Counted from the stretch's first letter, positions 11,263 through 21,243 are shown. The stretch is 64,000 nucleotides of DNA from Macrocybe gigantea (GCA_011319805.1 SJRY01000265.1:1-64000); one strand, 5' to 3'. The notes: generated by a model not told the origin, from the sequence alone. Program-made: numbers and translations.

Positions 11263-11909
11263 CCGGCGAAGTCGAAACCGAATGAGAGAACGTATCATAT
11301 GATTTCGAAAGGGTCGTTTAGTGGCTGAAACATCGGGGAGATGTAAGTCCATTCGAAATCTGAACATAAAAGGTGAAACAGTAGGTAAAAGAACATCCCG
11401 AAACCAGTGCCACGCATCATAGAATGGAACGTGAAAATAATCTAAGGAATGTAGAATGTATCAGTGAAATATGAGTCATGAATTTCGAAATGAGAGTAGA
11501 TGAAACAGTAGCGCACTCGAAATCCCTTGTTTCGAATGTACTGCGGCGAGGCAGTGTCGGGAATGCGGGAAGGCGTGAGGCGGTGCGGTATCGAAAATGG
11601 TAGTAGTCTTGCCATATTGGGATCTGGGAATCGGGGGAGGCATATAGGAATAAGACTGCCTGACCAGATTGGGCGGTATAGGAAGTGCAGAAGGTCCGGA
11701 ATGTATGGGTGCGATGCATTTGGCGAAGTGTCCGGGACCTGGAATGGAAGCCTCACGGAGTTGTCGACATCCCGAGTACTCGAACGAGAAGTCAGCGGCT
11801 GGGCTGCGGTATCATGCTGAGGGGGCCGAGTAGTGGTATGATTTCGAATGCAGGGGCAGGATTACCAAATTAGGACTTATCGGCGGTCAGCGGCGCGGAG
11901 CGCTCATCA
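11263..11909 (-). repeat. Inverted partial LTR of the element 1 family
   Basis: The reverse complement of LTR positions 1-647 begins immediately after the 3' LTR. It ends at 11909 with CGCTCATCA, the inverted LTR 5' terminus. The rest of this LTR must lie left of the window if element 1 inserted into it. It differs from the intact LTR at scattered bases, so it is an older copy. Confidence 0.9.
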
Positions 11910-12286
11910 TCGGAGAGGAGGAATGTCGCCACTGAAAGGAGGTCGCTCTTGATGCTTTATGGCATGGGGACTGGGCATCCCTCTGCAGGGAGCGGGATGG
12001 CCTGTAGTAATCGCCGGGGTGCAGGGGAGAGTGTGATCCAGAGTGACTGTGATGCTGCTTCCACTGCGAAGACCAGGAGGTGGACCTTGAAGCTTGGGGC
12101 TGGACAGCGCCCATTAGCTGATGAAGCTGTGCTTCGGCACTGCATTAGCAGAAGGTGGGGAATGGTGAACAGAGAATGGGGAGTGGTAGAACGGGGACGG
12201 GTAGCATGGAGAGAGTGCACAGTGCATCACATGTCGAAGGGAGGGGGAGGGAAGAGGAAAGTTAGTTTTGCTTATGTTTCGCAGGT
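11910..12286. other. No gene recognised; remnant sequence beside the broken ORF
   Basis: Short open frames exist on both strands but none has recognisable motifs. The stretch lies downstream of the minus-strand ORF that ends at 12287 and is probably the rest of the same old mobile or repeat unit. Confidence 0.4.
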
Positions 12287-12426
12287 TTATGCTAACCTTC
12301 TGGTGGTTGCTTTCCTTTGTTCATCCCATAGTTCTCTTTTGACCATGTCCAGCATCTGCTGGTTGAGGATGGATATGTCGAATACTTCTCCCCACTTGAG
12401 GGCGTCATGCCATAGCCTCCTCATGC

Positions 12427-12746
12427 TGTTACAGACGTCGCTCAAAGGACCATTCATTTTCCTATCTTATCTTTCCCACATCCCTTATCTCCCCCGTCAT
12501 GCTGCGCAGCATGCAGCCATCGAGTCATCCCACTTCCCTAGTCATTCTGAGTCATCTCCTTCCAGTCTTACTCATCTGCGGTCCACAGCATTGTGCAGCC
12601 CATGGTCCGTGCTCGAGTACTGTAGTGTATATAAGGACTCCCAGATGTACCAGTAACACTAGGCTTAATATTCCTTTTGCCATCATCTCAAGACCACTCT
12701 CGCACTTAGTCTGCCCAAGTCCTTCTGAGATTCGTCTAGCCTAACA
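12427..12746 (+). mobile_element. Solo LTR of the chromodomain element family (320 bp)
   Basis: It starts TGTTACAG and ends CTAACA, with a 5-bp target duplication CATGC on both sides (12422-12426 and 12747-12751). It is the same family and length as the LTRs at 13163 and 19349 but in the opposite orientation. No internal region is present, so it probably formed by LTR-LTR recombination. The TATA box (TATATAAGG) and the transcript-start sequence AGGCTTAATAT are conserved. Confidence 0.93.
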
Positions 12747-13162
12747 CATGCGGCCCATGTACCTCATTAGGATTTCATCGCCGTTCCTGCGATTCCTGTA
12801 ATCGTGAGTGAGGAGCATGATGTAGAACTCAGAGAAGCTGTCAATGTACGAGGTTGGCCACTTTGCATCTGAGATTGTGTTGAGGTAATTGGCCTGAGTT
12901 TTGGCGAATTGGCCCCATGTGAGCTTTTCGTCCGCTATGGCATTTGGTGACGGCTTGACTGTGGAGATAGGTTGCAGAGAAAGGCTGTGATGGTTTTTCG
13001 AGAGTGTCAACATTTCTTCATCGAGGTGGCGAATGACCATGGGGAGTTGGGCCTCCATGTACGCCTCTGGGGTGAAGTACCATAGGTCGATGAAGCTCAT
13101 GGAGTTGAGTTGCTTGATTGCATATGCTGGTGGCCTGTGGTGCACCCTGTCGGAGAGGCCCT

Positions 13163-13482
13163 TGTTAGGCTAGACGAATCTCAGAAGGACTTGGGCAGAC
13201 TAAGTGCGAGAGTGGTCTTGAGATGATGGCAAAAGGAATATTAAGCCTAGCGCTACTGGTACATCTGGGAGTCCTTATATACATTACAGTACTTGAGCAC
13301 GGACCATGGGCTGCACAATGCTGTGGACTGTGGATGAGTAAGACTGGAAGGAGATGACTCAGGATGACTAGGGAAGTGGGATGACTCGATGGCTGCGCAC
13401 TGCGCAGCATGATGGGGGAGATAAGGGATGTGGGAAAGATAAGATAAGAAAATGAATAGTCCTTTGGGCGGCGTCCGTAACA
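13163..13482 (-). repeat. 3' LTR of element 2 (320 bp)
   Basis: It differs from the other LTR (19349-19668) at six positions. All six are CpG versus TpG or CpA, and there are no indels. Confidence 0.95.
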
Positions 13483-13495
13483 TCACCCTCTCTTT
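13483..13495 (-). other. Polypurine tract of element 2
   Basis: On the minus strand AAAGAGAGGGTGA directly precedes the 3' LTR start TGTTACGG. It lies after the stop of the small ORF at 13520. Confidence 0.75.
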
Positions 13496-13519
13496 AGATT
13501 TGCATCCTCGTGAAAAACC

Positions 13520-13918
13520 TTAGTCCAGCTGTTCCCACCCAGTATTGGTCTCCCAGGCGGTCGCGGCACGCGGGGCCCATGTATGAATGAGCTCTTCATT
13601 ATAGGCACGGATGTGGTGGAGTGTGGTGGCGAGGAGTTTAAGTCGCCGGTTTTCTGTGCGAAGCATTTCCATTGCTTCACGAAGCGCGATACGTTCAGCT
13701 GCAGTGGGACCGGTCCCATCAGGGGTTCGCCTGGTCCAGAGGTGCATGCGGACGGTCATAACATAGCGCATATATGTGCCGAGTGTGATGGCGAGGGGGT
13801 CCATGTAGTCGCTAGCATTGAGAATCCTTGCCAGATTCTCGAGGTCGCTTGGGCGGTTGGGGGTAGGTGCGCAGCTGCCCTCACTGCTGTCGATGCTGAT
13901 GGGGGCGTTGGTGGTCAT
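13520..13918 (-). CDS. Small ORF downstream of Pol in element 2, overlapping its stop by ATGA
   Basis: This 132-codon ORF starts MTTNAPISIDSSEG. Its ATG overlaps the Pol stop in the four bases ATGA (13915-13918), an arrangement that permits termination-reinitiation. The middle is predicted helical and rich in Arg, Leu and Glu (ERIALREAMEMLRTENRRLK), compatible with a coiled coil; the end is acidic. It has no internal stop although Pol is full of TGA codons. No domain recognised. It could be an accessory protein of this chromovirus group or a chance ORF. Confidence 0.6.
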   Translation of the reverse strand: MTTNAPISIDSSEGSCAPTPNRPSDLENLARILNASDYMDPLAITLGTYMRYVMTVRMHLWTRRTPDGTGPTAAERIALREAMEMLRTENRRLKLLATTLHHIRAYNEELIHTWAPRAATAWETNTGWEQLD

Positions 13919-15350
13919 GAAGTGCGATTTTTGGTCTTCTTCCCTCTTGTCGTGATCCTTTTATCCTGGTTCGCAGTCTTCTTTAGGAAGTGGTCTAGAG
14001 CTTGCTGCGCATTCCCCAGTTCCTTCTCTTTGATCCATGTGTTCTCTTCGTGTCCGTATCCTTTCCATTTGACCAGGAATAGTGTCCCCCTCCCTTGTTT
14101 CTTCCTTTTTAGGATCTCTTCTATCTCGTACTCTTCTTCATCATTTATGATTTCAGGGGGTGGTGGTGATGGTCGCTCTTGTATCTTGAAACGGGGTCCT
14201 TTGTAAGGCATAAGCAGTGTTTCATTGAACACGGGGTGTATCAGCTGCCATGATGCTGGGAGTTCCAGGTGATATGCCAAGGCTCCTTTCTTTTCAACCA
14301 CCTTGAATGGTCCATATCGGAGTGCCGATAACTTCTTTGATGGTCGATTGACTGTGATATTGGTGGCTTCTAGCCATACTCTATCTCCTTTCTTGTATTC
14401 ATGGGCGGGTTTTCGTCTCGCATCGTAATTGTCTTTGGCTCGTGTTTGTGCATATTGCAGCACGGCATTTGCTTCCTTTGTATTTGGTTCATTCTTTTGA
14501 TGAAGTCTTTTGCTGCGGGGTTATTTCCTTCTGTCATCTGTGGCTCTCCCTTCCAGGGGTGCATTCTATAGTTGAGGTAGAATGGTGTCTCCTTCGTTCC
14601 CTGGTGTGCTTTGTTATTGTATTGGTACTCTGCGATTGCTATCCATTCTGCCCAATCATCCTGTAAGTTGTTTGTGAAGCTTCTGAGGAAGGCTTCCGTT
14701 TCTTGGTGGGATCGCTCCGCCTGTCCATCTGTCTGTGGGTGATAGGCCGTTGATAGATTTTGCTTTGTTCCAAGTAATTTTAGAAGTGCTGTCATGAATC
14801 GTGCTGCGAACTGGGGTCCTCAATCACTGATGATCTTTCGTGGGATTCCATGAAGCCGCCACACATTGTCTCGGTATAGTCGTGTGAGACCTTCTGCTGT
14901 GAGTTCGGTCTTTGTGGGAACTAGGTGGATCATCTTGGTCAGGCGGTCTGTGACTGTGGCGATGGTATTAAAGCCATTCGAGCTGGGTAGCAGTCCTATG
15001 AGATCTACTCCGATATCTTCCCATGGTTGTTGTGGGACTTCGTGCGGGTGCAGGGGTGCATGTTTCTTTTGTCGGATGATTTTGTTTCGCTGACATGTTT
15101 CGCATCCATTGACATACTTCTTGATGTCTGTCAGCATTGATGGCCACCAATAGGTGCAGCTTATGAGCTCGTGCATGCGGTATTGCCCTGGGTGTCCTCC
15201 GATGGGTGTGTCGTGGTGTTCAAACATGATGTTTTCCTTCAGTTTGTTGTCTGGAGGAACATAGATTTTTCCTCCTACGTATACGATGTGGTCGTCTTCT
15301 GTGAACCAGTGTGGTTTTTCCTTCAGTCCTGTTGTTACAATTGTCTCCCT
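13915..15350 (-). pseudogene. Integrase with C-terminal chromodomain, element 2 (decayed)
   Basis: An HHCC zinc domain (GGHPGQYR near 15190, CETCQRNK near 15100) is followed by a DDE core (DLIGLLP near 15000; a second D just before the in-frame TGA at 14820-14822; Glu in QTDGQAERSHQETE near 14715). After a frame change near 14487 comes the GDRVWLEATN block, then a chromodomain at about 14145-13990 (EEYEIEEILKRK ... FLVKWKGYG ... NTWIKEKEL). The chromodomain would target integration through histone marks. The TGA at 14820 falls at an Arg position conserved in the D-R-G-P-Q-F motif, indicating CGA to TGA. Inactive as read. Confidence 0.88.
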
Positions 15351-16910
15351 TCATGTGCATTGTCGAATTTGTTCTATCCTTGAGGATTCGATCATCGTGA
15401 TTCCTCTTGTTTGTATTGTTTCGTTATTTTCTGCTTCTTCTTTCCATGGGTGTTCGACCTCGAACATCATAAATTCGAAGTCTCGTTCATTATTCTCTTC
15501 CAGATGTCGAATGAATGCTGCTTCTTTGATCATTTGTATGTCGTCCTTCTCTGCTAGGTTTTCTTCATATCCTGCCATTCATGACAGGACATCCGCTTTT
15601 CCATTCGCCTTTCCTGGTACGTGTCGTAGTTCATAGTCGTATTCCTGTAATTTCAGATACCAGCCAATCTGTCTTGAATTGAGTCGCTGTGGCTTCCAGA
15701 AGTATGATAGGTTTTTGTGATCCATCAATATTTCAAACTTCTCTCGAGCTTCAAGGAGGTATTGTCTCCATGTCTTTAGTGTGACCATTATCACAAGAAG
15801 TTCCTTGTCGTAGATTTCATAGTTTTGTTCTGCTGGGGTCATGCATCTCGAAATGAATGCGATCAGATGCCATAGTCCTTTCTGCTGTTGTGATAGTACC
15901 GCTTCAATGGCATATCCTGAGGCGTCCGTTTCGACTCGGAATTTTCCTTCTGTCTGTGGTAGTGCTAGAATGGGTGCTGAGGTTATATGTCAGATCAGTT
16001 CTTTGAAAGCATCCTGTTGCTTGTCTGTCCACTGGAATGCTTTGTTTCCAGTCAACTCCGTCAGGGGTTTAGCGACCTTTGCATATCCCTTGATGAATCA
16101 TCGGTAAAAGTTCGTAAATCCCAAGAACTTTTGTAGTTCTTTCTTCGTCTTTGGGGTTGGCCAGGATTGTACGGCTGTGATCTTTTCTGGTTCCATTTCT
16201 ACCTTCCCTTCTCCTACGATGTATCCTAGTACTGGGACTTTTGATGATTCCCAGACGCATTTCGGTCCTTTGATGAACAGGTCATTCTTGTTCAGTATTT
16301 CCATGACTTCTATGGTGTTCTTTTGGAGTTCCTCTTGTGTTCATCCGATGATTATGATGTCGTCCATATAGATTATACACACTCTTCTTTGTATTTGGTC
16401 TTGGAAGAGGCTTGCCATCATTCGGCTAAAAGTGCCTGGTGCGTTGCACTGCCCAAAATACATGACTGTCAGTTCGAAGAGTCCTCTTGCTGTTAGGAAG
16501 GCTGCCTTCCATTCGTCCCCTTTTCGGATGCGCACGTTATTGTATCCCCAGATGATGTCGATCTTGCTAAAGTACTTTGCTCCTTGTAATATGTCAAGGA
16601 GCTTGCTGATGCGTGGTAGTGGGAACTTGTCCTTGACCATATATTTGTTTATCTCCCGGTAGTCTTGGATAAGTCGTTTGCTTCCATCCTTCTTGTTGTG
16701 AAAGAAGCAGGGTGCTGCATAAGGCGATTTCGATGGGCGTATTTTTCCTGTTCATAATCCTTCCTCGACGAAGGCATCTAGTTCCTCTAGTTCTTTCTGT
16801 GTCATCGGATAAACCTTGCTCGGTATCGTTTTGGGTGCATCCTTCGTTAAGTTTATTTCATGGTCCCATTCTTTGTGGTCTGGTAAGCGATCAAAGTTCT
16901 TCTCCTTGAA
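15351..16910 (-). pseudogene. Reverse transcriptase-RNase H of element 2 (decayed)
   Basis: The RT fingers lie near 16740 (TGKIRPSKSPYAAPCFF), the palm includes the catalytic YMDD near 16360, and the thumb lies near 16110 (GFTNFYR). RNase H carries TDASGYAIEAVL near 15925 and the D..ELLVIM block near 15820, and ends HVPGKANGKADVLS at 15579. In-frame TGA stops occur at 16752, 16341, 16098, 15990, 15579 and 15351 with the frame otherwise continuous. The stops after NFYR and after DVLS replace arginines usual in this family. This is decay by point mutation, not by indel. Confidence 0.88.
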
Positions 16911-19336
16911 GAGGTGTTTGAATCTGATCAGATATGGGGGTATCTGGGTTCCTGTCTTGTCGCTGGCTGTGGTTTTCGCTGATTCAGCCACCTTCTGTAT
17001 CTTAATCGTCTGGTGGTTTATTTTGCACATTTTAGGGCATCTGTCGAAGACAACTTCTCCTGTCCTCCATTTGATTGTTGGGTTGTGGTAGACAAGCCAG
17101 TCATGTCCTAGTAGCATGTCGGTTTTTCCGATGTTGAGTACGATGGCTTCCATGTGCTCCTTGTGTCCTTTAATGTTGATGTGGACCTCTGCTACTCGGT
17201 CTGCTGTTTTCTGGCGGTTGGGTGATCCGTCTGCATTTATGATGGGAATCTTTTTGATCCGTCGTGTCTTCAGTCCTGTTTTCGCTACTATTGCGGTGTT
17301 GATGCAGGTCCTATCCGCTCCGCTATCGACTTCCAGTGTTATCATTGTGATTCCTTTTCGCGTTCGTATTCTTGCTGGTACTGTGAGTTCTTTCCTCTTT
17401 GGTGGTTTGTCCCCTTGGATGGTTTTCCTTGGTGCTTCAGATCGCTTGGCGGAATGGTGTATTTCAGAGTATGGGATGATCTACATCCGGTATCGAAGCG
17501 AGTCTGTTTCAGTTGTATGGGTCGCGATTTAGCACCTCTCAGTCAGACCCTCTTTGTCAGAGCTTTCTTCATCCTTGTCTTCTTCGTCCTCTCCTTCTTC
17601 TTCTTTCACTTCTCTGACCCGGGATTTTCCTTTCTTCTTCTTCTTGCAGTTCCGTGCATAGTGTCCCTTTAAGCCACAGTTGAAACATGTGACATTTGCT
17701 GCTCCTTTTCGTGGTTCCGGGCAGTTTCGTGAGATGTGTCCTGGTTTATTGCAGTTGAAGCAGTTATTGCTTTGTACTTTGTCGACTTCCATGGCCTGTC
17801 CTGCTCCTCAGCTTGGATTTCCGGTCTTGCACTGATTGCTTGTGAATTCTCCTCTCATCACATTTCTGTGTTCATCAATGTTTCATCCAATCACTCGAAC
17901 TGTCTTGATATATTCATCTCCATCTGTTGGAAGTGTGGAGATCAAGTATACGGCTTCTGCTGTTCTTCGGTTTAAGCTCTTCTCGAGTAGGAAACGAGGG
18001 GCTATTCCTGTCATTCCTGCTTTCCCTGCAAGGTCTACGAATTCATCCAGAAATTCGTCGATGGGTCGGTTTCCCTGTCTGATGTTGAATAGTTTGCTTC
18101 CTGCTTGTGATGGCGACATGACATTGCTGAATCATGTCTCTATCTCGGTTATGAAGTCGGCCCATGTGCTTTGGTTGGTAGTGGTGTCGATCTTCTTTGA
18201 TGCCCAGTGGGCTCTGGGTCCGTCGGTCATTCTAGACAGGACTGCTCCAATCTTCTGTGTATCCATGAGGTCCCCATATGTGGTTATGTAGAGTTTCATC
18301 TTCCTCCACCAAATATCGAAGGACATTCGATCTCCTGTAAAGGATTTCGGGTCAGCGATGATTCCCTTGTATTCTGTCATCATCCTTTGGGGGTTTCTTC
18401 GTCATTCTCTTGGTCTTGGCTTTCCTGTTCCTGGATCTGTTGTTCTTGGGTCTGCTGTGCTTGGGCTTGGGCTTGCTGTTCTTGGAGCTGTTTCTGTCTT
18501 CGCTCCTCTCTCTGTTCTTTCCAGTAGTCTAGGTCGACTCCTGCGATTCTACAAGCTTGTTCAAAATCGGCCCACTCTGCAGCAGTCAGTCTGTTTGTCT
18601 TTGGTAATCCTTTTCGCTCCCTCCACCAATAGTATTCATCCCAGTCATTGTTGCTTACTTTCACCACGGTGGTGCGATTCTTTCCTTATGCAGTGCTTCG
18701 GCGGATCGGTCCTCTGAAAGGGTTCGGCAGTTTCGTTCCTGTGTGTCCTTGACTCTGGTGTCGTTCTCGTTGGTTCTGTCATACGCTCTGTGCATCGTGC
18801 CCTCTCTGTATCAGTATGTCTTCCTCCTATGTTCGGCGATTATAGTTCTCAATCTGTTGTCACCTAAAGTCTTGGGCTTGTATTCGTTCTTCTCTCGTTT
18901 TCTTGCAGATGGGTTCGTCCTCTTCTTCGGCAAGAAGATTCTGGTCTGACCACAGCTCTTCTGGGCTTATCCTGTATTCTCCTTCTAGGAAAAGTTCTGC
19001 AATGAGTTGTGCTGCTCCTTTGCTGAGGATCTCAGCGGGCTCGTCTGTGGTGGTGAAGGCAAACTCTCTCAGAAATGCCTGTTCTTCGTCGTCGCTACTT
19101 GGTGTAGGCGTGCGCTCTCTCTTTCATTTGTTTGGATTGCTAGTGTCTCTGCGGGTGGCGTGGACTGTCTCTGCGAATGGCATGGACTGCAATGTCTGGT
19201 CTACTTCTCTGAGCCAAGTGCTCTCATCGCTCGTGCTAGTGCTCGCTGGGTCGGCAACTGCTTGTCGTCGAATGTTGATCAAGTCTTTGATAAAGTGTGA
19301 CGTGGTGTGTGTGTGAGTCTGAGCGAGTCTTGACAA
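16911..19336 (-). pseudogene. Gag and protease of element 2 (decayed)
   Basis: Reading from 19336 one frame runs through a Ser/Thr-rich N-terminus with TGA stops at 19124 and 18860. A Gln-rich coiled-coil segment follows at 18667-18380. The capsid-like region is at 18383-17900 (MSFDIWWRKMKLYI near 18320; LFNIRQGNRPIDEFLDEF near 18090), with TGA stops at 18132, 17883 and 17808. Two CCHC knuckles lie at 17775-17640 ([14 protein letters not shown] and [14 protein letters not shown]). After an acidic stretch there are a TAA at 17529 and a TAG shortly after. The protease has the active site LEVDSGADRTC near 17325. The start codon is not resolved. Confidence 0.8.
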
Positions 19337-19346
19337 GGCTTAATAT
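19336..19346 (-). other. Self-priming primer-binding site of element 2
   Basis: On the minus strand ATATTAAGCCT begins two bases after the 5' LTR. It is the exact reverse complement of AGGCTTAATAT at 19434-19424 in the LTR, which lies about 30 bases after the TATA box. See the finding. Confidence 0.8.
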
Positions 19347-19348
19347 CT

Positions 19349-19668
19349 TGTTAGGCTAGATGAATCTCAGAAGGACTCGGGCAGACTAAGTGCGAGAGTG
19401 GTCTTGAGATGATGGCAAAAGGAATATTAAGCCTAGCGCTACTGGTACATCTGGGAGTCCTTATATACATTACAGTACTCGAGCACGGACCATGGGCTGC
19501 GCAATGCTGTGGACTGCGGATGAGTAAGACTGGAAGGAGATGACTCAGGATGACTAGGGAAGTGGGATGACTCGATGGCTGCGCACTGCGCAGCATGATG
19601 GGGGAGATAAGGGATGTGGGAAAGATAAGATAAGAAAATGAATAGTCCTTTGGGTGGCGTCCGTAACA
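19349..19668 (-). repeat. 5' LTR of element 2 (320 bp)
   Basis: Target duplication GCCCT follows at 19669-19673. It keeps CpG at five of the six sites where it differs from the 3' LTR and has TpG at one or two, so both copies have been deaminated independently. Confidence 0.95.
19434..19467 (-). promoter_or_regulatory. LTR promoter of element 2: TATA box and predicted transcript start
   Basis: TATATAAGG at 19467-19459 is followed about 30 bases downstream by AGGCTTAATAT (from 19434), the segment that pairs with the PBS. This spacing is what a Pol II TATA promoter predicts if the pairing segment is the RNA 5' end. Confidence 0.65.
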
Positions 19669-20223
19669 GCCCTTGCCTCGCTGTAACTCCAGGGTCTTGT
19701 TCTTTGTTGGTGGTGCATCCTCCTCGAGAGTGGGGATCTGCTCCGTGGTCTCTCGTCTCCTCCCTCATCCTCGCCTGGCTGCGGTCCTTGGTTTGGGCCT
19801 TGTGCCAGGTTCCTCAGTCGGTCAATGGTGGCTCGCTGGGCTGCAATTGCTCTTGCTTGTTCCGGTGTTTGCCCCCCGGCGATGAGAGCAGCGACGAGGG
19901 CTTCTACCAGTGGGTCTTGAGCCGGAGGGTCAGGTTGTTGTTCCATTGTCCGCGTGGGTTGCGAAGCGGGTCAGCGACCGACGTGGGTGAGGAGACAACA
20001 CGGGACGGGGTCACGTGTCATGCTCCTTCGCTCATACAGAGACCTCAGTCTTAGACGCTCAGGCCTCAGGTCTCGCGCCGAAGACCTCCAGTACTTGAAT
20101 TCACAGTAGTTCCAAACGTAAATCACGAGATCGCGCAGGTCACGGGACTAATTGAAACGCGTCGCTGCGTTGCGAACTTCATGACTTACTATCACGTATC
20201 GCATTGCTAGACTAGATCTCGGC

Positions 20224-21044
20224 ATGGACCTTGAACTGCCTATGGACATAGAGGGACGCTTGGATGCACTGATACAAATCACGAACGCGCTCAAAATTGA
20301 TGACAACATATCATTGCCTGGGTAAGGGCGAAAGTGTCCTAGTCTAAAGAAAGCAACTAAAATGGCTCAAAAGGTGCTTGTATTCCATAACAAAGATCTC
20401 GGAAGATAAATTTGCTTTGAAGAGGTTTCTGAACCGCTTGTTATGGGCTGAAGATGAACTTACATCAAGCCAGTCTTCGATGGAACATGAGCGCGAGCTC
20501 ATCCAAAAGTTCGTTACTCTTTCTACGTGCTCAGGACTTCCGGGACATTCAACCTTGTACTGACTTAGGTGGACTGCAACAGCCGAGACCGAAAATCAGG
20601 GTGATGGGAACGTCGTCATAATCGAGCGAAGACGGGAGGCACTCACCAAGAAAGCCAAAGAATATCGGAGGGAACTCGAGGCCGTCAAAGCGAGTAGCGC
20701 AACTTTCCTTTTCCCCCAGGAGCTTATTCATCTTTATCTCTTCTCTCTCACCAGGCTGGAATGCCCGATGAGCCGGAGATTACGATCAGCGATTTGATAC
20801 AGCAGCAAGAAAAGAACAGAGTCAAAGAGCAAGAATTGAAAACCAAAAAGGCGAAGCTCAGAGTGTTCCAAGGCCTACCTCCTGTAAGCCAGATACCTAC
20901 CAGCCATTCTTGTCTCAATCATCCACATCGAAACAGAACCTTGAGCGCGCACGTCAGCAGCTGCGAATCGCTCAAGATGAACATATGAAACTCATACAGC
21001 TTCGTGAACGCCTGCTTGGGAAAATGGCCGAAAGTGTCATCTGA
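20224..21044 (+). CDS. Kinetochore protein, Fta4-like (CENP-U/Sim4 complex type)
   Basis: Exons are 20224-20321, 20374-20508, 20569 to about 20693, an exon ending at 20883, and 20937-21044. The junctions I checked keep phase, but the start of the fourth exon is unresolved (AG sites at 20719 and 20754; neither gives both normal intron length and phase with certainty). The product is about 215 residues and helical, with coiled-coil stretches (ERRREALTKKAKEYRRELEA; QQQEKNRVKEQELKTKK). Near the C-terminus it has the block FQGLPPNLERARQQL followed by heptad-like LIQLRERLLGKM. That block resembles the Fta4 family of fungal inner-kinetochore proteins as I remember it, which is the basis of the call. 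It would act at centromeres. Confidence 0.6.
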
Positions 21045-21243
21045 AACTGCTTGCAGCCCAAGTTGCGTCCCGCTGTTTCGTATTATTCTCAACCGTTGTT
21101 CGACTATTGCAATATGTCATTATCGCGTCATGTTCAATATTTCTTTCAGTCGGGGGAGTATCCGTCCAAGATGAACCCCTTCTATGAGCTGGCATTCCCG
21201 TGGACACGAACTGCAGTCTACCGTCTGTGATCAGTTGAGATCA

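Larger units (their letters stand above)
13163..19668 (-). mobile_element. Complete Ty3/gypsy chromodomain element (chromovirus, Tf1/sushi-like; element 2)
   Basis: Two 320-bp LTRs, TGTTA...TAACA in either reading, are flanked by the target duplication GCCCT (13158-13162 and 19669-19673). On the minus strand, gag with two CCHC knuckles, protease, RT-RNase H and integrase with a C-terminal chromodomain follow in order, then a small extra ORF and a polypurine tract. The PBS matches the element's own transcript start (self-priming). At least twelve in-frame TGA codons break the coding region. It is inserted in the unknown ORF that ends at 12287. Confidence 0.95.
12287..19946 (-). pseudogene. Unknown ORF, split by two LTR-element insertions
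   Basis: Three pieces of one minus-strand ORF are visible: 19946-19669 (starting MEQQPDPPAQDPLVEAL), 13162-12747 (containing LSDRVHHRPPAYAIKQL and IDLWYFTPEAY) and 12421-12287 (RRLWHDALKWGEVF to a TAA stop). Removing each insertion with one copy of its target duplication makes the pieces abut. One further frame change is needed in the first piece, near 19740. I recall similar WYFTPE-containing proteins as common in Agaricomycete genomes, often next to retroelements, but I cannot name a function. It could be the gag-like ORF of an old element or a host gene family. It cannot be expressed as a full-length protein here. Confidence 0.65.

Noticed and set aside
11949..12656. Plus-strand ORF of 235 codons
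   Set aside because: It crosses the boundary of the solo LTR at 12427 and is the shadow of minus-strand remnant sequence.
14442..19300. Many plus-strand ORFs rich in Ser, Phe, Leu, Cys
   Set aside because: All are shadows of the minus-strand gag-pol of element 2.
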